From: CAVVVS01 sp963751355
Lineage (GTDB): Bacteria > Bacteroidota > Ignavibacteria > Ignavibacteriales > Ignavibacteriaceae
Direction of reading: 5' to 3'
NCBI GenBank assembly: GCA_963751355.1
Contig: CAVVVS010000106.1
Span: forward strand, 1 to 64,000
Length of the DNA stretch: 64,000 nucleotides
Part shown: positions 35,086-44,646 of the stretch, one piece after another
Numbering within the stretch: the stretch's first letter is position 1
How the letters are laid out: the number at the start of each line of letters is the position of its first letter
Translations under genes and position numbers: made by a program
The notes under the pieces: model-generated
What the model saw: the letters and a program-made list of their open reading frames with translations, nothing else
Told to the model about the DNA's origin: nothing
The model's database searches: none

Positions 35086-37695
35086 ATGAAGCAAAAAATC
35101 TTTACAAACCTTTTGGTAGTACTGTTTATTGCTTTTTCGGCGACAACAGTATTCGGACAGCAAGAAATTTTTAAAAGAACAGCATTAATTCACCCACCGG
35201 TAAATGAAAACGGCGGATATGGTGATGCTGTTATAGGGGATGTAACCGGCTCAGGCATGCCACAAATTTATGCTGTTAACGATGATTGGACAGATACAGG
35301 TGGTGAACTAATACCCAAAATATATGAATTTAAATTCGACGGCGTTAAGTGGGATTCCGTGTGGTCGGCTGTTCTCCCTTTACCGGCTCAAAATACATGG
35401 CCTGCGCTGGCAATTGCAGACCTTGACGGAGATGGTAAAAAGGAAGTGGTTTGGGGACCGGTTAATAATTTATCGGATGCAAATCCTAACCCTTCAAGAA
35501 TTGTTGTATTCGAAGCACAGGGTGGCAGCAGTGATAACTTAGGAGTAGCCGATGGTTCCGGCGGTTTCAAACCGAACGCCGAATTTTCAATCACAGATTC
35601 CACTAAATTTGAACTTCGTCCATTCCGTTGGGTTATTAGAGATGTAAACAATGACGGTAAGCAGGAAATTATTTTTGCAGATCGTCAGTCAAATTACAGG
35701 TTTGGTGTTGTATCTGTCGATAATATTCCTGATGACGGAACAGGTACGGTAAATTGGAAACTTGACGCTTCCGGTTTGGGTTCTAGCATGTCAACCAGCA
35801 CCATTTATGATTTGGCTGTTATGGACAGTACTATTTATTTGATCCACTCGAATGGTACAGTCACTCCCGTATTCTATGCAAATGGTAACTATACAATTGG
35901 TCCGGATCAAGTAGATGCAATTCCAGGTGGTTCATGGAAATCTGCTCAAACAGTTGATCTGAACAATGACGGTAAAAAAGAAATAGTAGTTGGTCAATGG
36001 TCGGGCGGCTCACAAGTATATCTGCTTGAAAAAAATCCAACTGCCGATACTTTGGATACGTATGTAATTGGAGATTTTGCTTCTTTAGGAAGTACACGCT
36101 TAAATGGCGGAGCTGTGGGTGATGTTGATAATGACGGACACTTGGATTTTATTTATGGCTCCAGGTCAGGATATGCAACTCCTCATGCTTCCATTTATAG
36201 ATTTTCATATATGGGCGGCGATATTACAAGTCCAACAAGTTACAAGGCTTCCATAATTGATTCCTCATTAATGGCAGGCGGTCAATACGATGTTGTGGCA
36301 GTTGGTAATGCTGATAGTGATGCAGGGGATGAAGTAGTTTATTCCGGAACACCTAGAGGCAGCGACCCAATTCCATTGGTTGTATTAAAATCGATGAAAG
36401 TCGACAATCTGTCAACAATAGCAAATGCTAGAATAGATTCTAATAACGACTATCAGCCCGATAGCCTCGGCAAAGTTATGAAAGTCATCGGCGTAGTGAA
36501 TGCACCTAATCTTCAAGGTAATGCTAATTTTAGTTATACCATTCAGGACGGAAATAGCGGAATACTTCTATTCAAAAGCGGTACACCGAACTTGACACTA
36601 AATTATGGTGATAGAGTACTCGTTACCGGTACTGTGGCTCAATATAGAGGAACAACAGAATTAAGCGTTGCAGATCCGGCAAACGATATTACGGTTTTAG
36701 ATACGGGAAGGGTAGTATCACCTTATAAAACAACTATCGAATCTTACCTTGCGAATCCGGAAAGTGTTGAGAGTAGATTAATTGAATTAGACGGTGTTGC
36801 AAAAACGGCTTCCTCCGAACCGTGGCCAAGTTCAGGCAGTTCGGCCAATATGACTATTTGGGACGGTTACAAAACACTTGTTCTCAGAATTGACAGTGAT
36901 ACTGACGTAGACGATAACCCTGAGCCAACATACCCGATGGATATTATCGGAGTATCGAGCCAATATACAAGTTCGTCTTCTGTTTATGATGACGGTTATC
37001 AGATTACACCCGGCTATTATAAAGATATCACTCAAGATGTAGCAGTTCTTCCATCACCTTACTTCTTCTTCCCGGATGAAATGCACCAGCAGGCTCAAAA
37101 AGGTCCGCTCACTGTAACAGATTCGGCAGAAACCGATACCGTTATGTGGACTTCTTCAATTGACCTTAACGGTGATAATATTGGCTATGCATTTGTTGTT
37201 TATAAAATAGGTAGTAGCACTCCTGCATTAACAATTCAAACTACCGATACTGTAGCATATATTAAAGGAACTGATATACTGAAAGTATTAGGCGGACAGG
37301 ACACCGTGCAAGTCTATATGACATTGTTTGCGCAGGGAGCTGAAACAAACTATACTAGCAGCGTTGATACTATATATGCTACTATCGTAAATGATATAGT
37401 AACTGGCGTTCAGGATAAATTCATTCCCAAAACTTTCTTTGTAGATCAAAACTATCCTAATCCTTTCAACCCAACTACCACTATTAGGTTTGGATTGCAG
37501 CAGCAGGGTTCGGTTAGTTTGATAATCTATGATATACTAGGTCAGCGGGTAGCTGTCCTTCTGAGTAATCAGGTGATGCAGCCCGGAACTCATGAAGTTC
37601 AATTTAATGCTTCCCGTCTAGCTAGCGGTACATATATCTACAGATTAAAAGCAGGACAGCATGTTGTCACTAAGAAGATGATTTTATTGAAATGA
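35086..37695 (+). CDS. T9SS-exported FG-GAP/VCBS repeat protein with OB-fold-like part
   Basis: 869 residues. Signal peptide ending TTVFGQ. FG-GAP/VCBS-type calcium-binding repeats (IADLDGDGKKEVVWG, VRDVNNDGKQEIIFAD, VDLNNDGKKEIVVG, GDVDNDGHLDFIYG) cover residues ~45-400, which suggests an extracellular propeller. Residues ~450-600 resemble an OB-fold domain of secreted nucleases (VMKVIGVVNAPN..., ILLFKSGTP). It ends with the sorting signal DQNYPNPFNPTTTIRFGL. Co-transcribed with the preceding gene and closed by a strong terminator. Function not known. Confidence 0.85.
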   Translation: MKQKIFTNLLVVLFIAFSATTVFGQQEIFKRTALIHPPVNENGGYGDAVIGDVTGSGMPQIYAVNDDWTDTGGELIPKIYEFKFDGVKWDSVWSAVLPLPAQNTWPALAIADLDGDGKKEVVWGPVNNLSDANPNPSRIVVFEAQGGSSDNLGVADGSGGFKPNAEFSITDSTKFELRPFRWVIRDVNNDGKQEIIFADRQSNYRFGVVSVDNIPDDGTGTVNWKLDASGLGSSMSTSTIYDLAVMDSTIYLIHSNGTVTPVFYANGNYTIGPDQVDAIPGGSWKSAQTVDLNNDGKKEIVVGQWSGGSQVYLLEKNPTADTLDTYVIGDFASLGSTRLNGGAVGDVDNDGHLDFIYGSRSGYATPHASIYRFSYMGGDITSPTSYKASIIDSSLMAGGQYDVVAVGNADSDAGDEVVYSGTPRGSDPIPLVVLKSMKVDNLSTIANARIDSNNDYQPDSLGKVMKVIGVVNAPNLQGNANFSYTIQDGNSGILLFKSGTPNLTLNYGDRVLVTGTVAQYRGTTELSVADPANDITVLDTGRVVSPYKTTIESYLANPESVESRLIELDGVAKTASSEPWPSSGSSANMTIWDGYKTLVLRIDSDTDVDDNPEPTYPMDIIGVSSQYTSSSSVYDDGYQITPGYYKDITQDVAVLPSPYFFFPDEMHQQAQKGPLTVTDSAETDTVMWTSSIDLNGDNIGYAFVVYKIGSSTPALTIQTTDTVAYIKGTDILKVLGGQDTVQVYMTLFAQGAETNYTSSVDTIYATIVNDIVTGVQDKFIPKTFFVDQNYPNPFNPTTTIRFGLQQQGSVSLIIYDILGQRVAVLLSNQVMQPGTHEVQFNASRLASGTYIYRLKAGQHVVTKKMILLK

Positions 37696-37720
37696 TATAA
37701 TCTCATCTTTGTCATTTATA

Positions 37721-37749
37721 AGCCGGACATCTTGTCCGGCTTTTTTTTA
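37721..37749 (+). terminator. Rho-independent terminator after the T9SS pair
   Basis: AGCCGGACA-tct-TGTCCGGCT followed by eight T. Begins 26 bp past the stop. Confidence 0.95.
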
Positions 37750-37797
37750 TTTAAAGTAATTTGAAATAGTTAGATTTGTTTTTGTCTGCCGGGCGTA

Positions 37798-37895
37798 GTT
37801 TTGAACGTTGGCGGAATTTCGTTAAGATTCATGCACGACTTCGCTTCGCTATGCCGTGCAGGCTTCGTTTTTTCACTTAGTTCAAAACGAAGCCT
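37798..37895. repeat. Nested inverted repeats directly after tRNA-Ala
   Basis: Three inverted pairs share about 100 bp: GTTTTGAAC (37798) with GTTCAAAAC (37880), TGCACG (37832-37837) with CGTGCA (37855-37860), and the perfect 12-mer AGGCTTCGTTTT (37860-37871) with AAAACGAAGCCT (37884-37895). The last arm touches the CCA of the tRNA. It may be a terminator, but the GCTTCGCTTCGC core also recalls dispersed palindromic elements. Confidence 0.5.
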
Positions 37896-37970
37896 GGTGG
37901 AGCTAGGGAGGCTCGAACTCCCGACCTCTTCATTGCGAACGAAGTGCTCTCCCAACTGAGCTATAGCCCC
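37895..37970 (-). tRNA. tRNA-Ala (anticodon CGC)
   Basis: The cloverleaf opens GGGGCTATAGCTCAGTTGGG. The anticodon loop TTCGCAA gives CGC for alanine codon GCG. The acceptor stem contains G3:U70, the identity pair of tRNA-Ala, and the CCA end is encoded. Confidence 0.96.
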
Positions 37971-38052
37971 AATAATTTTTTAAAATACTTAGGTAAGATT
38001 AAATTTCACCCGTAATAATCGAAGTTTCAAGAAAATCCGAAAAATCAATTTT

Positions 38053-38235
38053 TTACTTTTGCAATTTCTGTAATTCTTCATTTATAATCAATATTGGATA
38101 GATGAATATAAATGCTGAAGGCAGTGCCCAAATTGGAAAGATTATATTTTTGATAAAGTATTCTGTATGGGGGAAATGTAAGTTACCGTGAAGATCCATA
38201 CGATGTGGCAAATTACTCATATTACTAATCACCAA
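38053..38235 (-). CDS. Possible small membrane protein
   Basis: 60 residues, with one hydrophobic segment (IIFPIWALPSAFIFIYPILII). The same frame is open a little further upstream with another hydrophobic run (AIILIIIGYILVISN), but a TAA cuts it, so the true N-terminus may be lost. No family recognised and no ribosome site. It may be a remnant. Confidence 0.35.
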   Translation of the reverse strand: MVISNMSNLPHRMDLHGNLHFPHTEYFIKNIIFPIWALPSAFIFIYPILIINEELQKLQK

Positions 38236-38363
38236 AATATAACCAATGATAATTAAAATAATTGCTTAATAGAAATATTTCTTTAGGATAAAATAACAGC
38301 GATAAAAATTGTTAGGACTAACTAAAAATAATATTTCACAGATATCGGTGAAAAAAGGAAAAT

Positions 38364-38650
38364 TTATGCACTTTCTTTATACTCTGAATCTAACTCAATT
38401 TTAGCCCACTCGTTTTGATGTATCGACTCAATCAGCCAATCACTATTTTTTTTTACCAGCGCAATCTCCTTTTCGAGATCAGAAGCCGCATACTCTATTT
38501 GCTTTCCCTAATTAAAATAGTATTTTGAGATAGGAATATGGTTGCACCACAACCGATAACAAACCTCAGGAGAAGATAAAGCAAAGCACCCATTTGATTG
38601 CCCCGGTTTTTGAATTGGAATACGAAAAATTTGTTGATAATTGCGATCAT
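38364..38650 (-). pseudogene. Small membrane protein split by a frameshift
   Basis: Frame one runs from ATG 38650 (MIAIINKFFVFQ ... FVIGCGATIFLSQ, stop at 38495). Frame two continues smoothly with KQIEYAASDLEKEIALVKKN ... EYKESA to the stop at 38364. Joined near 38498-38510, they give a ~90-residue protein with one transmembrane helix and a charged tail. Not recognised. Confidence 0.4.
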
Positions 38651-38672
38651 AAATATTTAGAATGATACAATT

Positions 38673-39491
38673 CTACGACAAACCATTCTTTTTCACCCAT
38701 TCTTGAAACCCAAATTCCAATTGTTCGAATGATTCAATTGTATATAACACCGGCTGCAAATGCCACACATCATATTCTTGGTGGATAATATTTTCGGGAT
38801 TAAATGCTCTAACTTCTACTTCATCGGAAAGTGCATGCTGCACCTCACCTTTGGAAGATATTATTCCTGCGCCGTATATCCTCGTCCCTTCCGGTTTTTT
38901 GATCAAACCGAATTCTACGGTAAACCAGTGAAAAGTTTCCAGATATTTTCTATTAATCCCTTCTGCTTTAAATGCAGCTTCCCCAAATTTTTGATAAAAA
39001 GAGGCAAAGTTTGAATCTGTTAACAGAGGCATGTGCCCAAACATATCATGAAAAAGATCCGGTGCAGGAGTATAATCGAGTTCATCTTTTCCCCTGATAT
39101 AATCTGTAGACGGGAATACCTTTCTTTTCAGCATTGCAAAAAAATCTTGTTCATGTATTAAACCGGGTACCCTGGCGATTTTCCAACCTGTTGTCTCGTT
39201 AAATATATGACTTAAATTTTTAAGAGCCGGTATTTTATTGGGCGTAAAATTTAGTTTCTCAGCCCCGGTAAGATATTCTTCGCAAGCTCTGCCGGGTAAA
39301 AATTTCATCTGCCGGTCAAATAAATATTTCCAAATTTCATGATCGGATTGCGGATAATCAGGATATTCTATTTCGTCATGTTCGGGAACCGGACCTGTTA
39401 ACTTTTGAGGAATGCAGCGCGGATCAATCTCCTCTTGTGCGGCTTTTTCATATGCTGAGACAGGCGCTTTTTCATCTTGTGGATTTATCAT
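38673..39491 (-). CDS. phhA: Phenylalanine 4-monooxygenase (biopterin-dependent)
   Basis: 272 residues, the size of bacterial phenylalanine hydroxylase. The iron ligands are His148, His153 (DLFHDMFGHMP) and Glu193 (FHWFTVEFGLI), and RVPGLIHEQDFF and AGIISSKGEVQHALS are further conserved blocks. It converts phenylalanine to tyrosine using a tetrahydropterin cofactor and oxygen. No pterin dehydratase gene is adjacent. It stands alone. Confidence 0.95.
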   Translation of the reverse strand: MINPQDEKAPVSAYEKAAQEEIDPRCIPQKLTGPVPEHDEIEYPDYPQSDHEIWKYLFDRQMKFLPGRACEEYLTGAEKLNFTPNKIPALKNLSHIFNETTGWKIARVPGLIHEQDFFAMLKRKVFPSTDYIRGKDELDYTPAPDLFHDMFGHMPLLTDSNFASFYQKFGEAAFKAEGINRKYLETFHWFTVEFGLIKKPEGTRIYGAGIISSKGEVQHALSDEVEVRAFNPENIIHQEYDVWHLQPVLYTIESFEQLEFGFQEWVKKNGLS

Positions 39492-39761
39492 GTTAATCTC
39501 CTTATATTCTGCTTTTGGCGGAATATTAAAAATTAAATTTAATTTTTTAATTGAGCCTTGTTAAAAGGAAATTATGAATATAGAGCAACAAATTCAACGT
39601 TAAAAGGTGATATTCAACATCATGAGAAAAATTAACTGTTCTAATTTCCATAGCTGCATTTTAAAACAGAGTTGATTGATTTTTATAAATTAAAATTATT
39701 AGAATGCAATTTTTATTGGGCAGTACAATTAAAAATTAGTGGGAGGGGAGCAATTTATGGG

Positions 39762-40778
39762 TTAAACAATATTTACTTCCTCTTCTAATTCAATACCAAA
39801 GTCATTATAAATTTTTTCTTTAATCGTTGAAGCGAATTCCTTAATTTCACTACCCGCAGCACTACCGTAATTTACAATAACAAGCGCCTGTTTTTGATGA
39901 GTACCTGTATTCCCTTCCCTAATGCCTTTTAATCCCGCTTTTTCTATCAGCCAGCCTGCCGGGATTTTTATTTTGTCGTCGGAAACATTATATCCAACTA
40001 AATCCGGAAAATTCTTCTTTAGTTGTTCAAATTTTGAATTGGTGATTTCGGGATTCTTAAAAAAACTTCCTGCGTTTCCTATTTCCTTTGGATCGGGCAG
40101 TTTGTTTTTTCTAATATTACAGATTATTTCACTCACATCCTTTATAGTAACTTCTTTTAATCTTTGCTTTTCAATTTCAGTTTTAACAGGTCTGTACTCA
40201 AAGTTTGGAATAGGATTTTTACTCAATTTTAGGGTAACGGAAGTAATGATAAATTTATCTTTGAGCTCTTTTTTAAAAATGCTGGAACGATAACCGAAAC
40301 TGCATTCTTCTTTATTAAAGTGTGCTGCTACTGCATTATTTTTATAAAAACCTTTCAGATCGAATAAAACATTTTTTAACTCCTGACCATACGCACCGAT
40401 ATTTTGCACGGGTGCTGCGCCTACCGTACCGGGGATTAATGAAAGATTCTCAATCCCCCCGAAATTATTTTTTATAGAAAAAAGGACGAGATCATTCCAT
40501 ATAACTCCGGCTCCAGCTTCTACATATACTGAAGTTTCATCCTCCTCTTTAATTTTAATACCGGTAATAGACATCTTTATTACTAATCCGTCGTAATCTT
40601 TAGAAAACAAAATATTGCTTCCGCCGCCCAAAATTAATTTTTGTTCTTTATTAAGTTCCGGAGCTAAGAGAATTTCTTTCAATTCTTCTTCACTAAAAAC
40701 TTCGGCAAAAAGTTTTGCTTTTACTTCTACACCGAATGTATTTAATTTTTTGAGGGAAAAGTCTTGCTTAATTTTCAT
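39762..40778 (-). CDS. murB: UDP-N-acetylenolpyruvoylglucosamine reductase (MurB)
   Basis: 338 residues. FAD-binding blocks ILGGGSNILFS and GIENLSLIPGTVGAAPVQNIGAYGQEL, GYRSSIFK with the catalytic-region Tyr/Arg, GNAGSFFKNPE with the catalytic Ser, and a C-terminal HQKQALVIVNYG. It reduces the enolpyruvyl group to make UDP-N-acetylmuramate for peptidoglycan, in the cytoplasm. Unlike most genomes it is not within a mur/dcw cluster here. Confidence 0.95.
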   Translation of the reverse strand: MKIKQDFSLKKLNTFGVEVKAKLFAEVFSEEELKEILLAPELNKEQKLILGGGSNILFSKDYDGLVIKMSITGIKIKEEDETSVYVEAGAGVIWNDLVLFSIKNNFGGIENLSLIPGTVGAAPVQNIGAYGQELKNVLFDLKGFYKNNAVAAHFNKEECSFGYRSSIFKKELKDKFIITSVTLKLSKNPIPNFEYRPVKTEIEKQRLKEVTIKDVSEIICNIRKNKLPDPKEIGNAGSFFKNPEITNSKFEQLKKNFPDLVGYNVSDDKIKIPAGWLIEKAGLKGIREGNTGTHQKQALVIVNYGSAAGSEIKEFASTIKEKIYNDFGIELEEEVNIV

Positions 40779-41017
40779 AAGTAAAAATAATAACTTAATT
40801 TATTACCAAATATAAATATTTTTTCAGTAATGTTGTTCAACCCTTGAAATTCTTTTGTAGAATAGCACCATTATGTAACATTCAATGGGGAGTTAAAGTT
40901 TTGTACAAGATATATTTTTAATACATAAAATATGTGAACACGCTTGGGGTCATACAATTTATACATGTCCGAAAATTGGGATACTTAAATTCCAAAAAGA
41001 TTGAATAAAAAGGAAAT

Positions 41018-42040
41018 ATGAGCAAGTACGAATTTATTGAAAAAAGTAATACTGATCTTGATACAATTGAACTATCTGATACGGAGTCAGGCAATAAAAT
41101 TGAAATTGCGCTGCAAGGAGCAACTTTGCTAAATTATTTTATTCCTTTAAACGGAGAACTCTTTAATATTATCGATGGGTTTACTACACCTCAAGAACTG
41201 CTGTCCGGTAAAGGTGCAAGATGCTGGATAATGACACCGTTTGCTAACCGGATACCCAACGGAATTTATAACTTTAACAAAAATACTTACAAACTCTTGC
41301 CTATCTCACCTGGTACAAAGGTTATGCATGGAATTTCTTCACACCAAAAATTTGAAATCTACGAAAGAGGACTTACCGAAAATTTTATTGAGATTACTTT
41401 TATTTCAAAAGAAATAAGACCCGGTGTTTTTCCTGGGTATCCTTTTTCTCTGAATGTTTATATAAAATACAGACTGGAAAAGGATAAACTTAGTATGAGT
41501 GTTATCGGCGAAAATACCGGTGATACCCCTCTCCCCTTTTTTCCAGGCTGGCACCCGTATTTTAAAACATCGGATAAAGGAATAGATCATTTACAATTGA
41601 CGGTTAACTCAGGAAAAATCATATTGATGAATGATCAATTCATTCCGCTGGCTAACAATGAAGCCTACGGGAATATCGACAACTATACAGAATTAGATTT
41701 CCGCGATACAATATCAAATGAACTCCGTATTATCGGTTCACGGATATTAGATATCGGTTATGCCGATTTGAAAAAAGACAACGATGGTTTATTCAGGTCA
41801 TCAATATATGATCCCCAAAACGGATTAGGAATAACAATGTTTCAAAAGGATGGATTCACAATAGTTTTTTCCGGTGATTCTTTACCGGATCGTCCAAGAA
41901 AATCGATTGCGATTGAACCGATGCGATTTTTAACAAATGCTTTTAACAGAAATGAATTTATTGAAGATATGACTATACTCCCAGGAGAAAATAAAAAATT
42001 TACTTTCGGTGTCGAAATATCAAGGAAGGATGTTGAATGA
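41018..42040 (+). CDS. Aldose 1-epimerase family protein
   Basis: 340 residues. Characteristic blocks: GARCWIMTPFANRIPNGIY, KVMHGISSHQKF with the conserved His, FFPGWHPYFK with the second active-site His, and SIAIEPMRFLTNAFN with the catalytic Glu. It interconverts alpha and beta anomers of sugars such as galactose. The GAAG... ribosome site is modest. Its stop overlaps the start of the next gene by 4 bp, so the two are translated together. Confidence 0.9.
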   Translation: MSKYEFIEKSNTDLDTIELSDTESGNKIEIALQGATLLNYFIPLNGELFNIIDGFTTPQELLSGKGARCWIMTPFANRIPNGIYNFNKNTYKLLPISPGTKVMHGISSHQKFEIYERGLTENFIEITFISKEIRPGVFPGYPFSLNVYIKYRLEKDKLSMSVIGENTGDTPLPFFPGWHPYFKTSDKGIDHLQLTVNSGKIILMNDQFIPLANNEAYGNIDNYTELDFRDTISNELRIIGSRILDIGYADLKKDNDGLFRSSIYDPQNGLGITMFQKDGFTIVFSGDSLPDRPRKSIAIEPMRFLTNAFNRNEFIEDMTILPGENKKFTFGVEISRKDVE

Positions 42041-43356
42041 GAAAATATAAGTACATGATATACTTTCTCAATTTTTTATTAATAATAACATTCAGCTCAT
42101 GTATCAGATATAATAAACCTCCGAAGACTGGAAATCCCTTAATACTTCCATTTACTCAAAAAAAAGAACGTGAACAGTTTAAACAATATCTTTATGAAAA
42201 TGTTATCCGGAAAAATTTATCGTTCCCCTTAACCGATTCCACTGAAAAGAATTATACAAGTGCGATGTGGGGCATTGAGCAGGCTCTTGATACCGAGTAT
42301 ATTGCAAAGTCCGGCATTAAAAGAGCATTATTCTCATTCCCTGAACGAAACCTTTCCTTTTACTACCGCACAATGGAAGCAGCAAATGCCGTATTCCCGG
42401 ATTCATTTTACCCTGAAGTATTAAAACTTACAAAGGGAACCAGTGATCCTAAACTTTTTGCAATGGGAGTTCATTTTTTGACCGGCAATAATTCAAACAA
42501 ATATCCAAATTCTTATTTTATTAAACTTCTTGATGATAAATTTGGTAACCGGTATGATAACCCAATATTATTCATACTTAACCAATATTTAATAAAGTCG
42601 GAATCAAAATGGGTAGAAAGCAGACCTTCATTGACTGCTCTTCTTTCTTATAACTTTGGAAAAGGCAAAACAATTATTTTCAGCTTTCAAAGAACGAATA
42701 GAAATTATCCGGGTCTTGCAATCGTTCGTAAACCGGACGGTAAATTTGTTCGTACGGCAGACGACTTAATATTCAGTGTTCCACAGTTAGCAAGAGCCAT
42801 TACCAACCTTCCAAGTTACATAACAAACGGTAATACGCCGCAGGGTATTTTTTCTATTCAAGGTGTAGATACTTCAAAATTAAAATGGATCGGTCCAACT
42901 ACAAATATACAATTGGTAATGCCGTTCGAATCAAATCCGCAAATATTTCTGCACGATTCGCAGCTACGGGATACTGTAATGAATCAAGCATTATATTCCA
43001 AGTTACTTCCAAAACCCTGGCGGAATTATTTACCTATTTATGAATCATACTATGCAGGGAAAGCAGGGAGAACAGAAATTATTGCGCATGGGACTACATT
43101 CGATCCTGAATTTTATGCCGGCAAACCTTATTACCCGAATACTCCCACGATGGGCTGCCTTTGCGCTAATGAAATTTGGTCCGAAAAAGACGGTTCGCGT
43201 TCAATGAGCTATCAAAATGCACTTGCGGATGCATTTCTTTCGACCGGTTCAAAAGAAGGTTATTTGATAGTTGTAAACCTAAACAATAAAAAATCACCCG
43301 TTACATTGAATGAAATAGTGATGAATGTTTTAAACGCAGAACCAAATGAAAATTAA
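42037..43356 (+). CDS. Lipoprotein with L,D-transpeptidase-like C-terminus
   Basis: 439 residues. The signal peptide ends in a lipobox (TFSSC, Cys22). Near residues 340-390, EIIAHGTTFDPEF ... PTMGCLCANEIW has the spacing of the YkuD catalytic region (HGT ... S/T-x-GC), though the usual SHGC(I/V)R is not exact. A role in peptidoglycan cross-linking or remodelling is therefore a cautious inference. The rest is not recognised. Overlaps the aldose epimerase gene by 4 bp. Confidence 0.6.
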   Translation: MRKYKYMIYFLNFLLIITFSSCIRYNKPPKTGNPLILPFTQKKEREQFKQYLYENVIRKNLSFPLTDSTEKNYTSAMWGIEQALDTEYIAKSGIKRALFSFPERNLSFYYRTMEAANAVFPDSFYPEVLKLTKGTSDPKLFAMGVHFLTGNNSNKYPNSYFIKLLDDKFGNRYDNPILFILNQYLIKSESKWVESRPSLTALLSYNFGKGKTIIFSFQRTNRNYPGLAIVRKPDGKFVRTADDLIFSVPQLARAITNLPSYITNGNTPQGIFSIQGVDTSKLKWIGPTTNIQLVMPFESNPQIFLHDSQLRDTVMNQALYSKLLPKPWRNYLPIYESYYAGKAGRTEIIAHGTTFDPEFYAGKPYYPNTPTMGCLCANEIWSEKDGSRSMSYQNALADAFLSTGSKEGYLIVVNLNNKKSPVTLNEIVMNVLNAEPNEN

Positions 43357-43418
43357 GTTGAAATATTTTGTTGTAAAATAGATAAACTTTGAGTAATGAA
43401 GACCCGGAGGAAATTATA

Positions 43419-43844
43419 TTGAAGCTTGAATTTAATTTTAACCAATCAGGTGTGGTTCCCTATCGTATTAACGGTGATAAGCTTGAAGTTCTCCTTATTA
43501 CTTCTGTAAAAAAGAAGAAGTGGATCATTCCAAAAGGTTATGTTGAGTTCAATCTTTCCGATTTTGAGTCTGCTAAAAAAGAAGCTTACGAAGAAGCGGG
43601 AGTGTTAGGTTCTAACGAAACTATAGAATTAGGAAGCTTTGCAGCTAAAAAATCAAACGGTACAAGGCATATAAAAATCTTTGCAATGGAAGTAACCAAA
43701 GTATTAGAAACATATCCTGAAAAAGAAAAACGTCAGCGAAAATGGTTCCCTATAGAAGAAGCAGCAAAAAAAATTTCTATACCCGAAGTTTTAAACATGA
43801 TTCTATCGCTTGATAAAAAGACGGGAAGAAACAATAAACAATAG
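43419..43844 (+). CDS. Nudix hydrolase
   Basis: 141 residues from TTG at 43419. That start is chosen because GGAGG (43406-43410) lies 8 bases before it; the longer frame from TTG 43389 has no such site. Nudix box GYVEFNLSDFESAKKEAYEEAGV: the first Glu of the classic box is Leu, as in a known subfamily (PKGH.EP.LSP..SA..EAYEEAG), while the catalytic EAYEEAG is intact. Preceded by WIIPKG. It hydrolyses a nucleoside diphosphate-linked or polyphosphate substrate; which one is not clear. Confidence 0.88.
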   Translation: MKLEFNFNQSGVVPYRINGDKLEVLLITSVKKKKWIIPKGYVEFNLSDFESAKKEAYEEAGVLGSNETIELGSFAAKKSNGTRHIKIFAMEVTKVLETYPEKEKRQRKWFPIEEAAKKISIPEVLNMILSLDKKTGRNNKQ

Positions 43845-43989
43845 TTTGAAGCCCTTCTGCCGTTAAAAATTTACGCCAATTAATACTTCAATTTTCGACA
43901 AGTGAAGTACTTACTACCGGGATATTTAAAACCTATATTCGATTAGAATATGCTAAATTAATTCGACCCATATATCTACGAATAACTAA

Positions 43990-44630
43990 TTACTCCTCTT
44001 CATCAGAACTAAGCATAACTTTATCAACCGCATCCTTGCTGGTTGTAAAATCGTATCCTTTCCCAGCCAAAAAAGTAAGCAATTTTAACCGCATTTTTTT
44101 TTCATCGTAGTTACGCGATTTAAGAATTTTTTGTTTTTTCTTTGCCAACATTATTGCATTCGCGGCATCATTCACTTCGGAAATTTTATTGTTCAGAACA
44201 TCATTAATAATTTCAGAATTAATTCCTTTTTAAATAATTCGGCTTTTATTTTAGCAAAACCCCATAATTTGCTCTTAATATTTTCTTCCGCAAACATTGC
44301 GGCAAATTTAGCATCATCCAGGTAACCTTTTTGAACTAATTCGCCCAGCACATCTTCGATTAAAATATGATCGTAGCCTTTTTGTTTTAATTTAATTCGC
44401 ATTTCGTTCATCGAATGCATACGGCGAGCTAAAAAACGCCACGCTCTTTGTTTGATATGATAAATTTGATTTTCTTTTACCAGTAAAGAAAAATGACCTT
44501 CGGAAATTTCCATATTTTTCCTCAGGCCATTTTTTAAAAATACTTCATACGATAGATAAAGCTTTTCGTCGTTGTCTAGATAAACCGTTACATTTCGTTC
44601 ATCCTTTTTTATAACTTTATCTATTCTCAT
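43990..44630 (-). pseudogene. recX: RecX regulatory protein, frameshifted
   Basis: The first piece (44193-44630) reads as RecX: RAWRFLARRMHSMNEMRIKLKQKGYDHILIEDVLGELVQKGYLDDAKFAAMF. The frame then slips at a run of five T on the plus strand (44227-44231), and the expected continuation GINSEIINDVLNNKISEVND runs on to a second open piece (43990-44175) ending SSDEEE. RecX limits RecA filament growth. It lies 17 bp after recA. A homopolymer slip suggests a sequencing error or a real -1/+1 shift. Confidence 0.85.
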
Positions 44631-44646
44631 AAATTAAACAACGAAC

